Assembly: GCF_033546935.1 (NCBI RefSeq)
Contig: NZ_CP137854.1
Coordinates: 4,278,001-4,342,000 of the forward strand
Origin: Xylophilus sp. GOD-11R
Lineage (GTDB): Bacteria; Pseudomonadota; Gammaproteobacteria; Burkholderiales; Burkholderiaceae_C
Length of the DNA stretch: 64,000 bases
Direction of reading: 5' to 3'
Shown here: piece by piece, positions 54,924 to 63,041 of the stretch
Layout: every line of letters starts with the position of its first letter
How positions within the stretch are numbered: position 1 is the stretch's first letter
Program-made: the position numbers and the translations under genes
Notes under the pieces: generated by a model
Told to the model about the DNA's origin: nothing
Databases searched by the model: none
The model's input: the letters and a program-made list of their open reading frames with translations, nothing else

Positions 54924-56615
54924 ATGCTGTACAAAACTGCTTATTCCGAAGGCGCTTCCAGAACGTCATCCCTCGCGTTTTCCCCGGCGCGTCGAAACTC
55001 ATCTCCTGGCGCGCTGGAGACCTCCACCGAGCAGAGACTCATCAACTCCGAGCCAATGCCGCCGGAGTTCGAGCCGCTGATGGCCAGCCTCGGATGCCGG
55101 CACGGCGGCCTGACGCAACTCTCGGCCTATTTCGCGGCCAAGAACACCGAATCGCCATCACCCCAACCCGCCACGACGATCAGCGCCGAGGCCCTGCCGT
55201 TGCCGGAGGCGATCCTGGCCGCGACCCGGGCTGAAGACCTCCAGCCGGTGGTCGAGCAACTCTCCAATCTATGCCAGGCCCTGGGCCTGCCCGAACGTGA
55301 GCCGTATCCGGAAACGCTCCACTATCTGCGCTATCCGGACCATGCTGGCTACGCCGACTTCATGGGACGGCGTGCGCGCAGCCTGCCGGCCTACGTTTCG
55401 CTGATCGAGGACATCGTTCTGGGACGCGAAATTTTCTTGCCTGCCGACATGCGGCTGCTCGCGCAAGTCATCTCCATCCTGTCGGAGATGAACGGCTTTT
55501 CAGCCCACAGCCTGAATGAAAACTCGCCCGACGTTGATCTCACCCCGGGCCGCAACGTCGACCACCTCCATGCCGATGCGCCGCAAAGGCTGGATCAGGA
55601 CGCGGCCGTCGACGTCGGCGAGAAGTTGGCGGGCGTCGCGGCCACCCATTACGGCGATACCGGCTCGGCAGCCACCGCCATGCAGCTTTACCAGGCAACC
55701 TACCGGGGGTTCGGTGACAACGCGAGAGCGCTCATCGGCACCGTGCCCACCGACGTGCTGCACCGGCTGATGCAGTCGATCCGCATCTACGGCTCCGGCG
55801 ATGAGAAGCTCCAGCTGCGCCAGGTCTTCGAGCGCGACTTGAGCAACATCGCCGCGAACCGCCGTTACCGCGAGCAGAACCAGGCAATTCTGGGTTGCCC
55901 GGAAAGCTACCACTGCAGTGCCGACGCCCGCCAGTCGGGCGTGTTGAGGCCCGGGCAGGCGACGATCTTCGAAATGCGCGCAGCGCTCGGTAGCCCATCC
56001 GGCCAAGTGGCCTATCCACGCGTGATCAACGTCGCGGCGCCCGCACTCGACAGTCTCAGGCAACCGGAGGTTCGCCATTACCTCGACAGCGCCGATCGCC
56101 TCATGCCTGCCGCCTACGAACGGCAGATCGCGACGATCTTTTCGCGGCTGCTGCAAGCCACGCAAGCCGAGCGCCCAGGTCGCGTGGTGCTGTCTGCCAT
56201 CGGCACCAAAGCCTTTCTGAACCTTCTCAACGACGAGGACAAGGCCACCGCCCAGGGCATCGTCGCCCGTCACTTAGCCGATCTGGCCGCCACGCTACGC
56301 GCGCGAGGCATCGACGTCGCCTACACCGACGTGGCGGCCGGTGGCCCGGTATGGGCGCTGGTGGACCGCCATCTGCAAGAAGCCGGCGAGGCATCTCTGG
56401 ACTGGCTCGGCCCGGTTCCCGGCGAATGGGTGAAAAGCAGCGACCTGCTGGTCAATGGCGCCGACAACGCAGCCGTGGCGGGCAATGGCGGTAAACACGA
56501 CCGCTCCATCGACGGCGCCTTCGGTGCCAACAGCACGCTGCATGCGCAACACACCCTGATGTGCCGCCTCTATAACGACGGCGCGCTGCGGCTGCCGGCC
56601 GACGCCTTCGAGTAA
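54924..56615 (+). CDS. Candidate HrpX-regulated effector with macrodomain-like C-terminal region
   Basis: A 563-residue protein with a Ser/Thr/Arg-rich N-terminus (MLYKTAYSEGASRTSSLAFS) and no Sec signal, as in type III effectors. The C-terminal half has features that look like a macrodomain: VINVAAP (near 365), then a helix YERQIATIFSRLLQAT, the strand VVLSAIGTKAFLNLL, and a late loop VNGADNAAVAGNGG followed by RSIDGAFG. This is reminiscent of MavL-like ADP-ribose-binding effectors. The match is by eye and could be wrong. The N-terminal half is helical and unrecognised. A PIP box lies 98 bp upstream. Start ATG 54924 is preferred over TTG 54885. Confidence 0.6.
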   Translation: MLYKTAYSEGASRTSSLAFSPARRNSSPGALETSTEQRLINSEPMPPEFEPLMASLGCRHGGLTQLSAYFAAKNTESPSPQPATTISAEALPLPEAILAATRAEDLQPVVEQLSNLCQALGLPEREPYPETLHYLRYPDHAGYADFMGRRARSLPAYVSLIEDIVLGREIFLPADMRLLAQVISILSEMNGFSAHSLNENSPDVDLTPGRNVDHLHADAPQRLDQDAAVDVGEKLAGVAATHYGDTGSAATAMQLYQATYRGFGDNARALIGTVPTDVLHRLMQSIRIYGSGDEKLQLRQVFERDLSNIAANRRYREQNQAILGCPESYHCSADARQSGVLRPGQATIFEMRAALGSPSGQVAYPRVINVAAPALDSLRQPEVRHYLDSADRLMPAAYERQIATIFSRLLQATQAERPGRVVLSAIGTKAFLNLLNDEDKATAQGIVARHLADLAATLRARGIDVAYTDVAAGGPVWALVDRHLQEAGEASLDWLGPVPGEWVKSSDLLVNGADNAAVAGNGGKHDRSIDGAFGANSTLHAQHTLMCRLYNDGALRLPADAFE

Positions 56616-56711
56616 CACGATCGCCCGGGAAAACCCGCATCGGCCCACGGTGCCGGATCGGCGAATCCGGCCTACGCGTGCGGTAACCGACCTTTGGTAA
56701 GGTCCCAGGCG

Positions 56712-57503
56712 ATGTCTTTGCTGCCCACCGTACTCCCTGACACCGCCCTTTTTCTCGACTTCGACGGCACGCTCGCCGACATCGCGCCCACGCCCGATGC
56801 GGTGAAAGTGCCCGGGGGCCTGGTGTCCACCCTGGCCGCCTTGCACCAGCAACTCGGCGGCGCGCTGGCCATTGTCACCGGCCGCCCCATCGCCGATGTC
56901 GACCATTTTCTCTACCCGCTGCAACTGCCCACGGCCGGCGAGCATGGCGCCCAGTACCGCCTGGCCGACGGCAGCCGGCCTTCCATCGACCAACCGCCGC
57001 TGCACGACGCCGTCGAGGCCATGACCTCGCTGGCACAGACCTACGCCGGTCTGCTGGTCGAACACAAGCCGCATTCGGTCGCGCTGCACTATCGCCATGC
57101 GCCAGAACTCGAAGGGCTGTGCCGCGCTTCAATGCAGAAGGTGGTCGCCGGCCGTTCAGGCGTCGAGCTGCTCTACGGCAAGTGCGTGGTCGAGGTGAAG
57201 CCGGCCGGCATCCACAAAGGCCAGGCCATCACTTTCTTCATGTCCACCGCGCCCTTCGCCGGCCGGGTGCCGATCTTCGCAGGCGACGACGTCACCGACG
57301 AATACGGCTTCACCGCCGTGCAGCAGCTCGGCGGGCGCGGCATCAAGATCGGCGAAGGCGCGAGCGAAGCGCTGCACCGCTGCCTGAGCGCCGCCGCCCT
57401 GCGCGGCTGGCTGGCCAGTGCCCGCACCACGCTGCCGCCGCTGACCGAATCGGGCGGTTGGGACATTTCCGACGCCTCGGGTAACCAACGGCAGGGCATC
57501 TGA
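56712..57503 (+). CDS. otsB: Trehalose-6-phosphate phosphatase
   Basis: OtsB dephosphorylates trehalose-6-phosphate. The 263-residue HAD-IIB protein has ALFLDFDGTLADIAP (nucleophile Asp, DxDGT), VTGRP, the cap GEHGAQYR, Lys in KGQAI, and GDDVTDEYGF. It starts at ATG 56712 after a 96-bp gap from the preceding candidate effector. Its stop shares a base with the next start (TGATG). A 7-bp hairpin (GCCGGAT/ATCCGGC) in the upstream gap has no U-run, so read-through from the PIP-box gene is possible. Confidence 0.95.
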   Translation: MSLLPTVLPDTALFLDFDGTLADIAPTPDAVKVPGGLVSTLAALHQQLGGALAIVTGRPIADVDHFLYPLQLPTAGEHGAQYRLADGSRPSIDQPPLHDAVEAMTSLAQTYAGLLVEHKPHSVALHYRHAPELEGLCRASMQKVVAGRSGVELLYGKCVVEVKPAGIHKGQAITFFMSTAPFAGRVPIFAGDDVTDEYGFTAVQQLGGRGIKIGEGASEALHRCLSAAALRGWLASARTTLPPLTESGGWDISDASGNQRQGI

Positions 57504-59386
57504 TGAGCGAACCGGCAGCGCCGATCCAGGTCGCGGCGTCGGCTGCATTCATCGCCCACGAAGCGATACGCGAGGCAGCGCAGGAACCTGGTTTCGGCCC
57601 GCCGGCGGACCCGTCCCTGCGGGTCGGGCTGATCGGCAACTGCGGCCTCAGCGCGCTGGTCGACGTACGTGGCCGCATCGTCTGGTGCTGCATGCCGCGC
57701 TACGACGGCGACCCGGTCTTCAACGCTCTGCTGCAGCCCGGGCCGGACGGGACCGCATTCGCCATCGAGATAGAAGACTTCCAGCGCAGCGAACAAATCT
57801 ACGAACCCAACACCGCCGTGCTGCGCACCCGCCTGTTCGACAAAGCCGGCCACGCCATCGAGATCATCGACTTCGCGCCGCGCTTCTTCGCGCGTCAGCG
57901 CTTTTTCCGCCCGCAGATGCTGGTGCGCCGCGTACGCGCCCTGCATGGCTCACCCCGCATCCGCGTCAGCCTCGACCTGCGCTTCGACTGGGGTCGCGAG
58001 GCGCCCACCATCACCCGCGGCAGCAACCATGTGCGCTTCGTCGGCCAGGACATGACGCTGCGCCTGAACACCGACGCGCCGGTGTCGCACGTGCTGTCCA
58101 AGACGCCGTTCATGCTGACGCACGACCTGCACTTTCTGCTCGGCGCGGACGAAACCCTGCACAGCGGCATCGCCGACACTGCCCGCGATTTCGAGCGTGA
58201 AACCATCGCCTACTGGCGCAAGTGGACCCAGCGCCTGCACCTGCCGTTCGAATGGCAGGACGCCGTCATCCGTGCCGCCATCACGCTCAAGCTCTCGCTC
58301 TACGAAGAGACCGGCGCCATCGTCGCGGCCATGACCACCAGCATTCCCGAGGCGCCGGGCAGCCAGCGCAACTGGGACTACCGCTTCTGCTGGCTGCGCG
58401 ACGCCTTCTTCGTGGTGCGCGCGCTCAACAGCCTGTCCGAGCTCGGCACCATGGAAGACTACCTGCGCTGGCTCGGCAACGTGGTGGTGGCCGCGCGCGG
58501 CGGCCATGTGCAGCCGCTCTACGGCATCGGCATGGAGCAGCAGCTGCCCGAGTCGCTCGTCGCCCACCTCGACGGCTACCGGGGCATGGGCCCCGTGCGC
58601 GTCGGCAACCAGGCGCAAGAACACTTTCAGCACGACGTCTACGGCAACATCGTGCTCGGCGCCGCGCAGGCCTTTCACGACCAGCGACTGCTGCACCGTG
58701 CCGGCAAGGCGGAGTTCGTGCAGCTCGAAGCCATCGGTGAGAAGGCCATCGCCGTCTACGGCACGCCCGACGCCGGCATGTGGGAGCTGCGCACTCGTGC
58801 CCGCATCCACACATCGTCGGCGCTGATGAGCTGGGCCGCCTGCGACCGGCTGGCCAAGATCGCCGACGCCTTCCACCTGCCCGACCGCGCCACCTACTGG
58901 CACGGCCACGCCGACCGCATGCAGACCGAGATCATCGAGAAGTCATGGAACGAAGAGCGGCAGGCCTTCGCCGAAAGCTTCGGCGGCCGCGACCTCGACG
59001 CCAGCGTGCTGCTGATGGCCGAGGTGGGTTTCATCGACCCGCAGGACCCGCGTTTCGTCGCTACCGTCGAAGCCATGCAGAAGCACCTGTGCGACGGCCC
59101 GTACATGCGCCGCTACGAGGCCCCTGACGACTTCGGCAAGCCCGAGACCGCGTTCAACATCTGCACCTTCTGGCTCATCGACGCCCTTGCCCGCATCGGC
59201 CGCAAGGACGAGGCCCGCAGCATCTTCGAAACCATGCTCGCCGCGCGCAACCATGTCGGGATCATGAGCGAGGACACCCATCCCGACACCGGCGAGATGT
59301 GGGGCAACTTTCCCCAGACGTATTCCATGGTCGGCATCATCAACGCCGCGATGCGCCTGTCCGCGCCGTGGGACAGCGTCATATGA
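57503..59386 (+). CDS. Glycoside hydrolase family 15 protein (glucoamylase/trehalase-like)
   Basis: A 627-residue cytosolic protein: an N-terminal beta domain (IGNCGLSALVDVRGRIVWCC, DGDPVFNALL) and an (alpha/alpha)6 GH15 domain from about residue 235, with NWDYRFCWLRDAFF and GTMEDYLRWLGN. The catalytic acid region is around QNHFQ-equivalent EHFQHDVYG, and the end has CTFWLIDALARIGR and GNFPQTYSMVGIINAA. Members of this subgroup act as trehalases or glucoamylases and are often found between ots genes. It overlaps otsB by one base. Combined with otsA/otsB it would allow turnover of trehalose. Confidence 0.88.
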   Translation: MSEPAAPIQVAASAAFIAHEAIREAAQEPGFGPPADPSLRVGLIGNCGLSALVDVRGRIVWCCMPRYDGDPVFNALLQPGPDGTAFAIEIEDFQRSEQIYEPNTAVLRTRLFDKAGHAIEIIDFAPRFFARQRFFRPQMLVRRVRALHGSPRIRVSLDLRFDWGREAPTITRGSNHVRFVGQDMTLRLNTDAPVSHVLSKTPFMLTHDLHFLLGADETLHSGIADTARDFERETIAYWRKWTQRLHLPFEWQDAVIRAAITLKLSLYEETGAIVAAMTTSIPEAPGSQRNWDYRFCWLRDAFFVVRALNSLSELGTMEDYLRWLGNVVVAARGGHVQPLYGIGMEQQLPESLVAHLDGYRGMGPVRVGNQAQEHFQHDVYGNIVLGAAQAFHDQRLLHRAGKAEFVQLEAIGEKAIAVYGTPDAGMWELRTRARIHTSSALMSWAACDRLAKIADAFHLPDRATYWHGHADRMQTEIIEKSWNEERQAFAESFGGRDLDASVLLMAEVGFIDPQDPRFVATVEAMQKHLCDGPYMRRYEAPDDFGKPETAFNICTFWLIDALARIGRKDEARSIFETMLAARNHVGIMSEDTHPDTGEMWGNFPQTYSMVGIINAAMRLSAPWDSVI

Positions 59387-59490
59387 GGCACCACACCGGC
59401 GTTGCACTATCAGCAGCAATGGCTCGCCTCGTCATCGCGCAATCGAGCGCCAGCAGCACCACCGCCCCCGGTAGCGCTCATATCCCAAGA
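59387..59490. other. Intergenic start of the otsA leader region
   Basis: About 100 bp after the GH15 stop that carry no repeat unit and no gene I can support; the tandem repeat follows directly. Confidence 0.5.
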
Positions 59491-59806
59491 GAGCCAGGCC
59501 AGGGTTTCCCTGGACTCGGCGAAGCCTTCCCCTGGGGGGATGGCGTTTACACGCAGCGAAGCGGAGTGAATAAGCCGAGGGGCCAACAGACCCAAGTAGA
59601 GCCAGGCCAGGGTTTCCCTGGACTCGGCGAAGCCTTCCCCTGGGGGGATGGCGTTTACACGCAGCGAAGCGGAGTGAATGAGCCGAGGGGCCAACAGACC
59701 CACGTAGGGCCAGGCCAGGATCTCCCTGGACCGGGCGAAGCCTTCCCCGCGGGGCATGGCAAACCACACGTAGCGCAGCCAAGTCAAGAGCCGAGGGGCT
59801 AACAAA
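59491..59806 (+). repeat. Three tandem 108-bp repeats ending in the otsA ribosome binding site
   Basis: Units start at 59491, 59599 and 59707 with an exact 108-bp period. Units 1 and 2 are almost identical; unit 3 has diverged and is cut by the otsA start. Each unit has CCAGGG-ttt-CCCTGG, a G-run followed by a tiny open frame (ATG GCG TTT ... TGA, 9 codons, in units 1 and 2; 5 codons in unit 3), and then GCCGAGGGG. In unit 3 this GAGGGG is 8 nt before the otsA ATG and serves as its Shine-Dalgarno sequence. In units 1 and 2 the same spot has no start codon. Confidence 0.9.
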
Positions 59807-61186
59807 ATGTCCAGATTAGTCGTTGTTTCGAATCGCGTGGCCGATCCACGCAAGGCCGCCGCAGGAGGCCTCGCGGTCGCCCTCGGCGAAGCGCTCAACA
59901 AGACCGGCGGCATGTGGTTTGGCTGGAGCGGCACCGTCGTCGAAGGCGGCACGCCCGGCGAGGGCGAGCTTCACCAGCACCAGGCCGGCCCGGTGAAGCT
60001 CGCCATGGTCGATCTGTGCAAGGAAGACCACGACAGCTATTACCTTGGCTACAGCAACGGCGTGCTTTGGCCGGTCTTTCACTACCGGCTCGATCTGGCG
60101 CATTTCGATGCCGACCACATCGGCGGCTACCGTCGTGTCAACCAGCTCTTCGCCCGCAAGCTGCTGCCGCTGCTGAAAGACGACGACATCATCTGGGTGC
60201 ACGACTACCACCTCATTCCTTTGGCCGCCGAGCTGCGTGCCATGGGTTGCAAGCAGAAAATCGGCTTCTTCCTGCACATTCCCCTGCCGCCGCAGCTGAT
60301 CCTGGCGGCGATCCCGCAGCACGAATGGCTGATGCGCTCGCTGTTCTCCTATGACCTGGTCGGGCTGCAGAGCGAGGCCGACGCCACCCACTTCTGCCGC
60401 TACGCCGAAGCCGAGATGGGCGCCCAGGGCCTGGGCGACAACCGCTTCCATGCCTTCGGCCGCACCATCACCTGCCAGGCGTTTCCGATCGGCATCGACG
60501 TCGACGAGTTCGCCGCGCTCACCCACGCCAAGGAAGGCCGCGACACCTATATCCGCATGAAGGAGGAGTACGCCAAACGCCGCCTGCTGCTGGGCATCGA
60601 CCGGCTCGACTACTCCAAGGGCATTCCGCACCGGGTGCGCGCCTTCCGCGAACTGCTCAAGCAATATCCGGAGAACCGCGACAGCGCCACGCTCATCCAG
60701 ATCGCCTCGCCCACGCGAGAAAGCGTGGATGCCTACAACGACATCCGGGTGGAGCTCGAGGGTCTGTGCGGTGCGATCAACGGCGACTACGGCGAACTCG
60801 ACTGGATGCCGATTCGCTACATCCACCGCACGGTCGCCCGCAAGCGGGTGCCAGGGCTCTGCCGTGCCGCTGCGGTAGGCCTGGTGACGCCCTTGCGCGA
60901 CGGCATGAACCTCGTCGCCAAAGAATACGTGGCGGCGCAGGATCCGGCCGATCCGGGCGTGCTGGTGCTGTCGCGTTTCGCAGGCGCGGCCGAGCAGATG
61001 AAGGAAGCACTGCTGGTCAACCCCTACGACACCCAGGGAACGGCGGAGAGCCTGCAGCGCGCCCTGCGCATGCCGCTGGAAGAGCGCCAGCAACGCCATC
61101 AGAAGCTGCTGGCGGGCATTCGTGCGCAGGACGTGCATTGGTGGCGACGCACCTTCCTCGAGGTACTCGAGAACACCGGTAGCTGA
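59807..61186 (+). CDS. otsA: Trehalose-6-phosphate synthase (GT20)
   Basis: OtsA joins UDP-glucose and glucose-6-phosphate to make trehalose-6-phosphate, which OtsB finishes. The 459-residue GT-B protein has [50 protein letters not shown], the Arg/Lys of [16 protein letters not shown], and [20 protein letters not shown] with the family end. The start ATG 59807 follows GAGGGG supplied by the last 108-bp repeat. It is the third gene of otsB-GH15-otsA; the 420-bp gap before it suggests separate control. Confidence 0.96.
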   Translation: MSRLVVVSNRVADPRKAAAGGLAVALGEALNKTGGMWFGWSGTVVEGGTPGEGELHQHQAGPVKLAMVDLCKEDHDSYYLGYSNGVLWPVFHYRLDLAHFDADHIGGYRRVNQLFARKLLPLLKDDDIIWVHDYHLIPLAAELRAMGCKQKIGFFLHIPLPPQLILAAIPQHEWLMRSLFSYDLVGLQSEADATHFCRYAEAEMGAQGLGDNRFHAFGRTITCQAFPIGIDVDEFAALTHAKEGRDTYIRMKEEYAKRRLLLGIDRLDYSKGIPHRVRAFRELLKQYPENRDSATLIQIASPTRESVDAYNDIRVELEGLCGAINGDYGELDWMPIRYIHRTVARKRVPGLCRAAAVGLVTPLRDGMNLVAKEYVAAQDPADPGVLVLSRFAGAAEQMKEALLVNPYDTQGTAESLQRALRMPLEERQQRHQKLLAGIRAQDVHWWRRTFLEVLENTGS

Positions 61187-61237
61187 GACGCCGCGGACAG
61201 GGGCGGACATGAGTGAGGCGGGCCGCACCCGCAGGGA

Positions 61238-61262
61238 TTCGCCGCTGGACGCGCAACTTCGG
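61238..61262 (+). promoter_or_regulatory. PIP box 3 (TTCGC-N15-TTCGG) with -10 CACACT
   Basis: A perfect PIP box. CACACT at 61294-61299 fits YANNNT exactly and starts 31 nt after the box, the canonical spacing. The ATG of the PPR gene lies only 6 nt after this -10. Confidence 0.78.
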
Positions 61263-61305
61263 GATGGTCCGGGCTGCTGAACAACGACGCTCCCACACTG
61301 GCCGC

Positions 61306-62085
61306 ATGAGCCTGCCTACCTCTTACTTCCCCTGCTCCTCGCCCTCACGCTGGCCCAGCCAGTCCCCACCCGCGCTGTCCAACGCCATCGGTTCGCGAGA
61401 GTCGCAGCCCGCCAATGTCGAAAGCGTGAACTTTCCTGCCTTCGACAGCGAAAACACGCCGGCGGATTTCGACGCTGTGATGACCACTGCCAGCGCTCCG
61501 TTCGTGCCCGGCGTTTCGCCCCAGGGCATTTGCCTGGCCGCAGACATCGACCGCAAGGTACGTATCTTCAACGATCAGGGGTGCACGCTGACCGACCTGA
61601 TGAAGCATGTCACCTTTTGCGCTGCCAGATCGCCTGCACCGCAAGACGCCGTCAACTGCCTCGCTCGTCTTGCCTGTGCGCGCAACCCGCTGACCGGCAA
61701 CCCGGTGCCACCGGACACCATGGCCTTCAATGCCGCCATGACGGTTTGCGGCAAGGCCGGTCGAGTGGACCTGGTCGATCAGCTTCACGCCGCCATGGTG
61801 GCTGCCAACGTGGAGCCCGACACGGTGACCTACAGCAACTTGATCATGGCCTACACCAAGGCGAAGAAGGTCGGATGGTCGGTCGCCGTTCTGCAATACC
61901 TCCTGAGGCATGCCCAGGCGTCGGGCATGGAGCCTGAAACCGCCATCTACCGCTATGTGATCGCGGGCTGCTTGCGTACAGGGCGCGTGACCCAGGCGGT
62001 CGATCTCTACTTCGCCATGATCAACCACGGCATCACGCCCAGCACAGAGGTCGAAGCCACGATGCGACCTTACCTGCCTGCGTGA
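61306..62085 (+). CDS. Pentatricopeptide-repeat protein 1, candidate type III effector
   Basis: A 259-residue protein. Residues 1-60 are Ser/Pro-rich and disordered-looking (MSLPTSYFPCSSPSRWPSQS), without a Sec signal. Three PPR motifs follow: 138-172 (TMAFNAAMTVCGKAG..., 35 residues), 173-211 (TVTYSNLIMAYTKAKK..., 39 residues, with a 4-residue insertion) and 212-246 (TAIYRYVIAGCLRTG...). In repeat 1 positions 5 and 35 are Asn and Asp, the pair read as uridine in the plant PPR code. PPR proteins bind RNA in organelles and are rare in bacteria. It has a PIP box and a paralogue immediately downstream. The exact start is set by the -10 position; an upstream ATG (61264) would precede it. Confidence 0.8.
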   Translation: MSLPTSYFPCSSPSRWPSQSPPALSNAIGSRESQPANVESVNFPAFDSENTPADFDAVMTTASAPFVPGVSPQGICLAADIDRKVRIFNDQGCTLTDLMKHVTFCAARSPAPQDAVNCLARLACARNPLTGNPVPPDTMAFNAAMTVCGKAGRVDLVDQLHAAMVAANVEPDTVTYSNLIMAYTKAKKVGWSVAVLQYLLRHAQASGMEPETAIYRYVIAGCLRTGRVTQAVDLYFAMINHGITPSTEVEATMRPYLPA

Positions 62086-62116
62086 CTGCCGCGCCTGCTG
62101 TCGCGGCCAGGTGACC

Positions 62117-62141
62117 TTCGCCGGGAGGCAGGCGGTTTCGC
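62117..62141 (+). promoter_or_regulatory. PIP box 4 (TTCGC-N15-TTCGC) with -10 GACACT
   Basis: A perfect PIP box 31 bp after the stop of PPR gene 1. GACACT at 62172-62177 starts 30 nt downstream (G for Y at the first position). The next ATG is again 6 nt after it; the strings ACACTGGCCnCATG at both PPR promoters are almost the same. Confidence 0.75.
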
Positions 62142-62183
62142 GAACCGTCGGGTCCCATTTGGGGCGGACCGGACACTGGCCAC

Positions 62184-63041
62184 ATGTACACGCCGCAACC
62201 CATCCACCAACCCTCTGGATTCGAATCGGTTCTGCGCACGCGGGCTGCGAATGAGCGACGTCCGCACCACGGCCCGATTCCCCTTCCGGAGCCGACGACA
62301 GCCGCTGACCAGATCGGACTTCCGCCCCGTCCGCTGATGGCCAACCGGGTCGATTTCTGCGCCGTCCCGGTCGAGCCGGATGCGCAAGATATCGAAACCA
62401 GAACTCCGCAGGAACGCCGGGAAAGATTGGACCAGGAGGTCTGCCGCTACAACCGCAACGGCGGCAGCGAACGGCCGCTGCTCATGCTGGCCACCGGGCT
62501 GATCGCCAAGGCAAGGACGTGGGAAGAGGCCATCGAACGCCTTCGCCAGATCAGCGAGGCCATCCATCCGCTCACCGGCCACCGTGTGCGGCCCGACACC
62601 ACGGCCTATAACGCGGCCATCGCGGTCTGCTGCAGACAAAAACAGGTCGCCAAAGGCGAAAAACTCTTCGACGAAATCGTGAAGGCCGACATGCAGCCCG
62701 ATGCGGTGACGTATAGCCACATCATCCTGGGCTACGCCCGAACCAAGGGATTCCATTATTCGACGGCCATCTTCGAATACATGGTGCGTCACGCCGCCAC
62801 GAGCGACATCAAGCCGGACTCGGTGATGTATCACATGATGATCAAGTCCTACCTGCTGCGCAAAGACCTCGGCAGCGCCCAGGCGGCGGTCACGTCCATG
62901 TGGCGGCACGGTGTGGCGCCGCACGTGCATCTCGACGCGATGCTCCGCAGTCACGGCCTACGGCTCCGTGCGGATGACAACCAGGCACCGGAAATCGTTG
63001 ACATTGGTATGGGTGGGTCCCGTCACCAGCAAGTCGCCTAG
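62184..63041 (+). CDS. Pentatricopeptide-repeat protein 2, candidate type III effector
   Basis: A 285-residue paralogue of the preceding gene. The N-terminus (MYTPQPIHQPSGFESVLRTR) is Pro/Gln/Arg-rich with no Sec signal. PPR motifs lie at 139-173 (TTAYNAAIAVCCRQK..., Asn5/Asp35), 174-212 (AVTYSHIILGYARTK..., 39 residues with the same 4-residue insertion as in PPR 1) and 213-247 (SVMYHMMIKSYLLRK...). The segment before repeat 1 (NPLTG/HPLTG) is also shared. The last 27 residues run antisense into the end of the glycerate kinase gene and have no PPR character, suggesting loss of an earlier stop. Own PIP box, probably own promoter. Confidence 0.78.
   Translation: MYTPQPIHQPSGFESVLRTRAANERRPHHGPIPLPEPTTAADQIGLPPRPLMANRVDFCAVPVEPDAQDIETRTPQERRERLDQEVCRYNRNGGSERPLLMLATGLIAKARTWEEAIERLRQISEAIHPLTGHRVRPDTTAYNAAIAVCCRQKQVAKGEKLFDEIVKADMQPDAVTYSHIILGYARTKGFHYSTAIFEYMVRHAATSDIKPDSVMYHMMIKSYLLRKDLGSAQAAVTSMWRHGVAPHVHLDAMLRSHGLRLRADDNQAPEIVDIGMGGSRHQQVA

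Noticed and set aside
59410..59952. Leftward 180-codon frame with repeated 36-residue units
   Set aside because: It is the reverse reading of the 108-bp tandem repeat and overlaps the conserved otsA start. The period being a multiple of three keeps it open.
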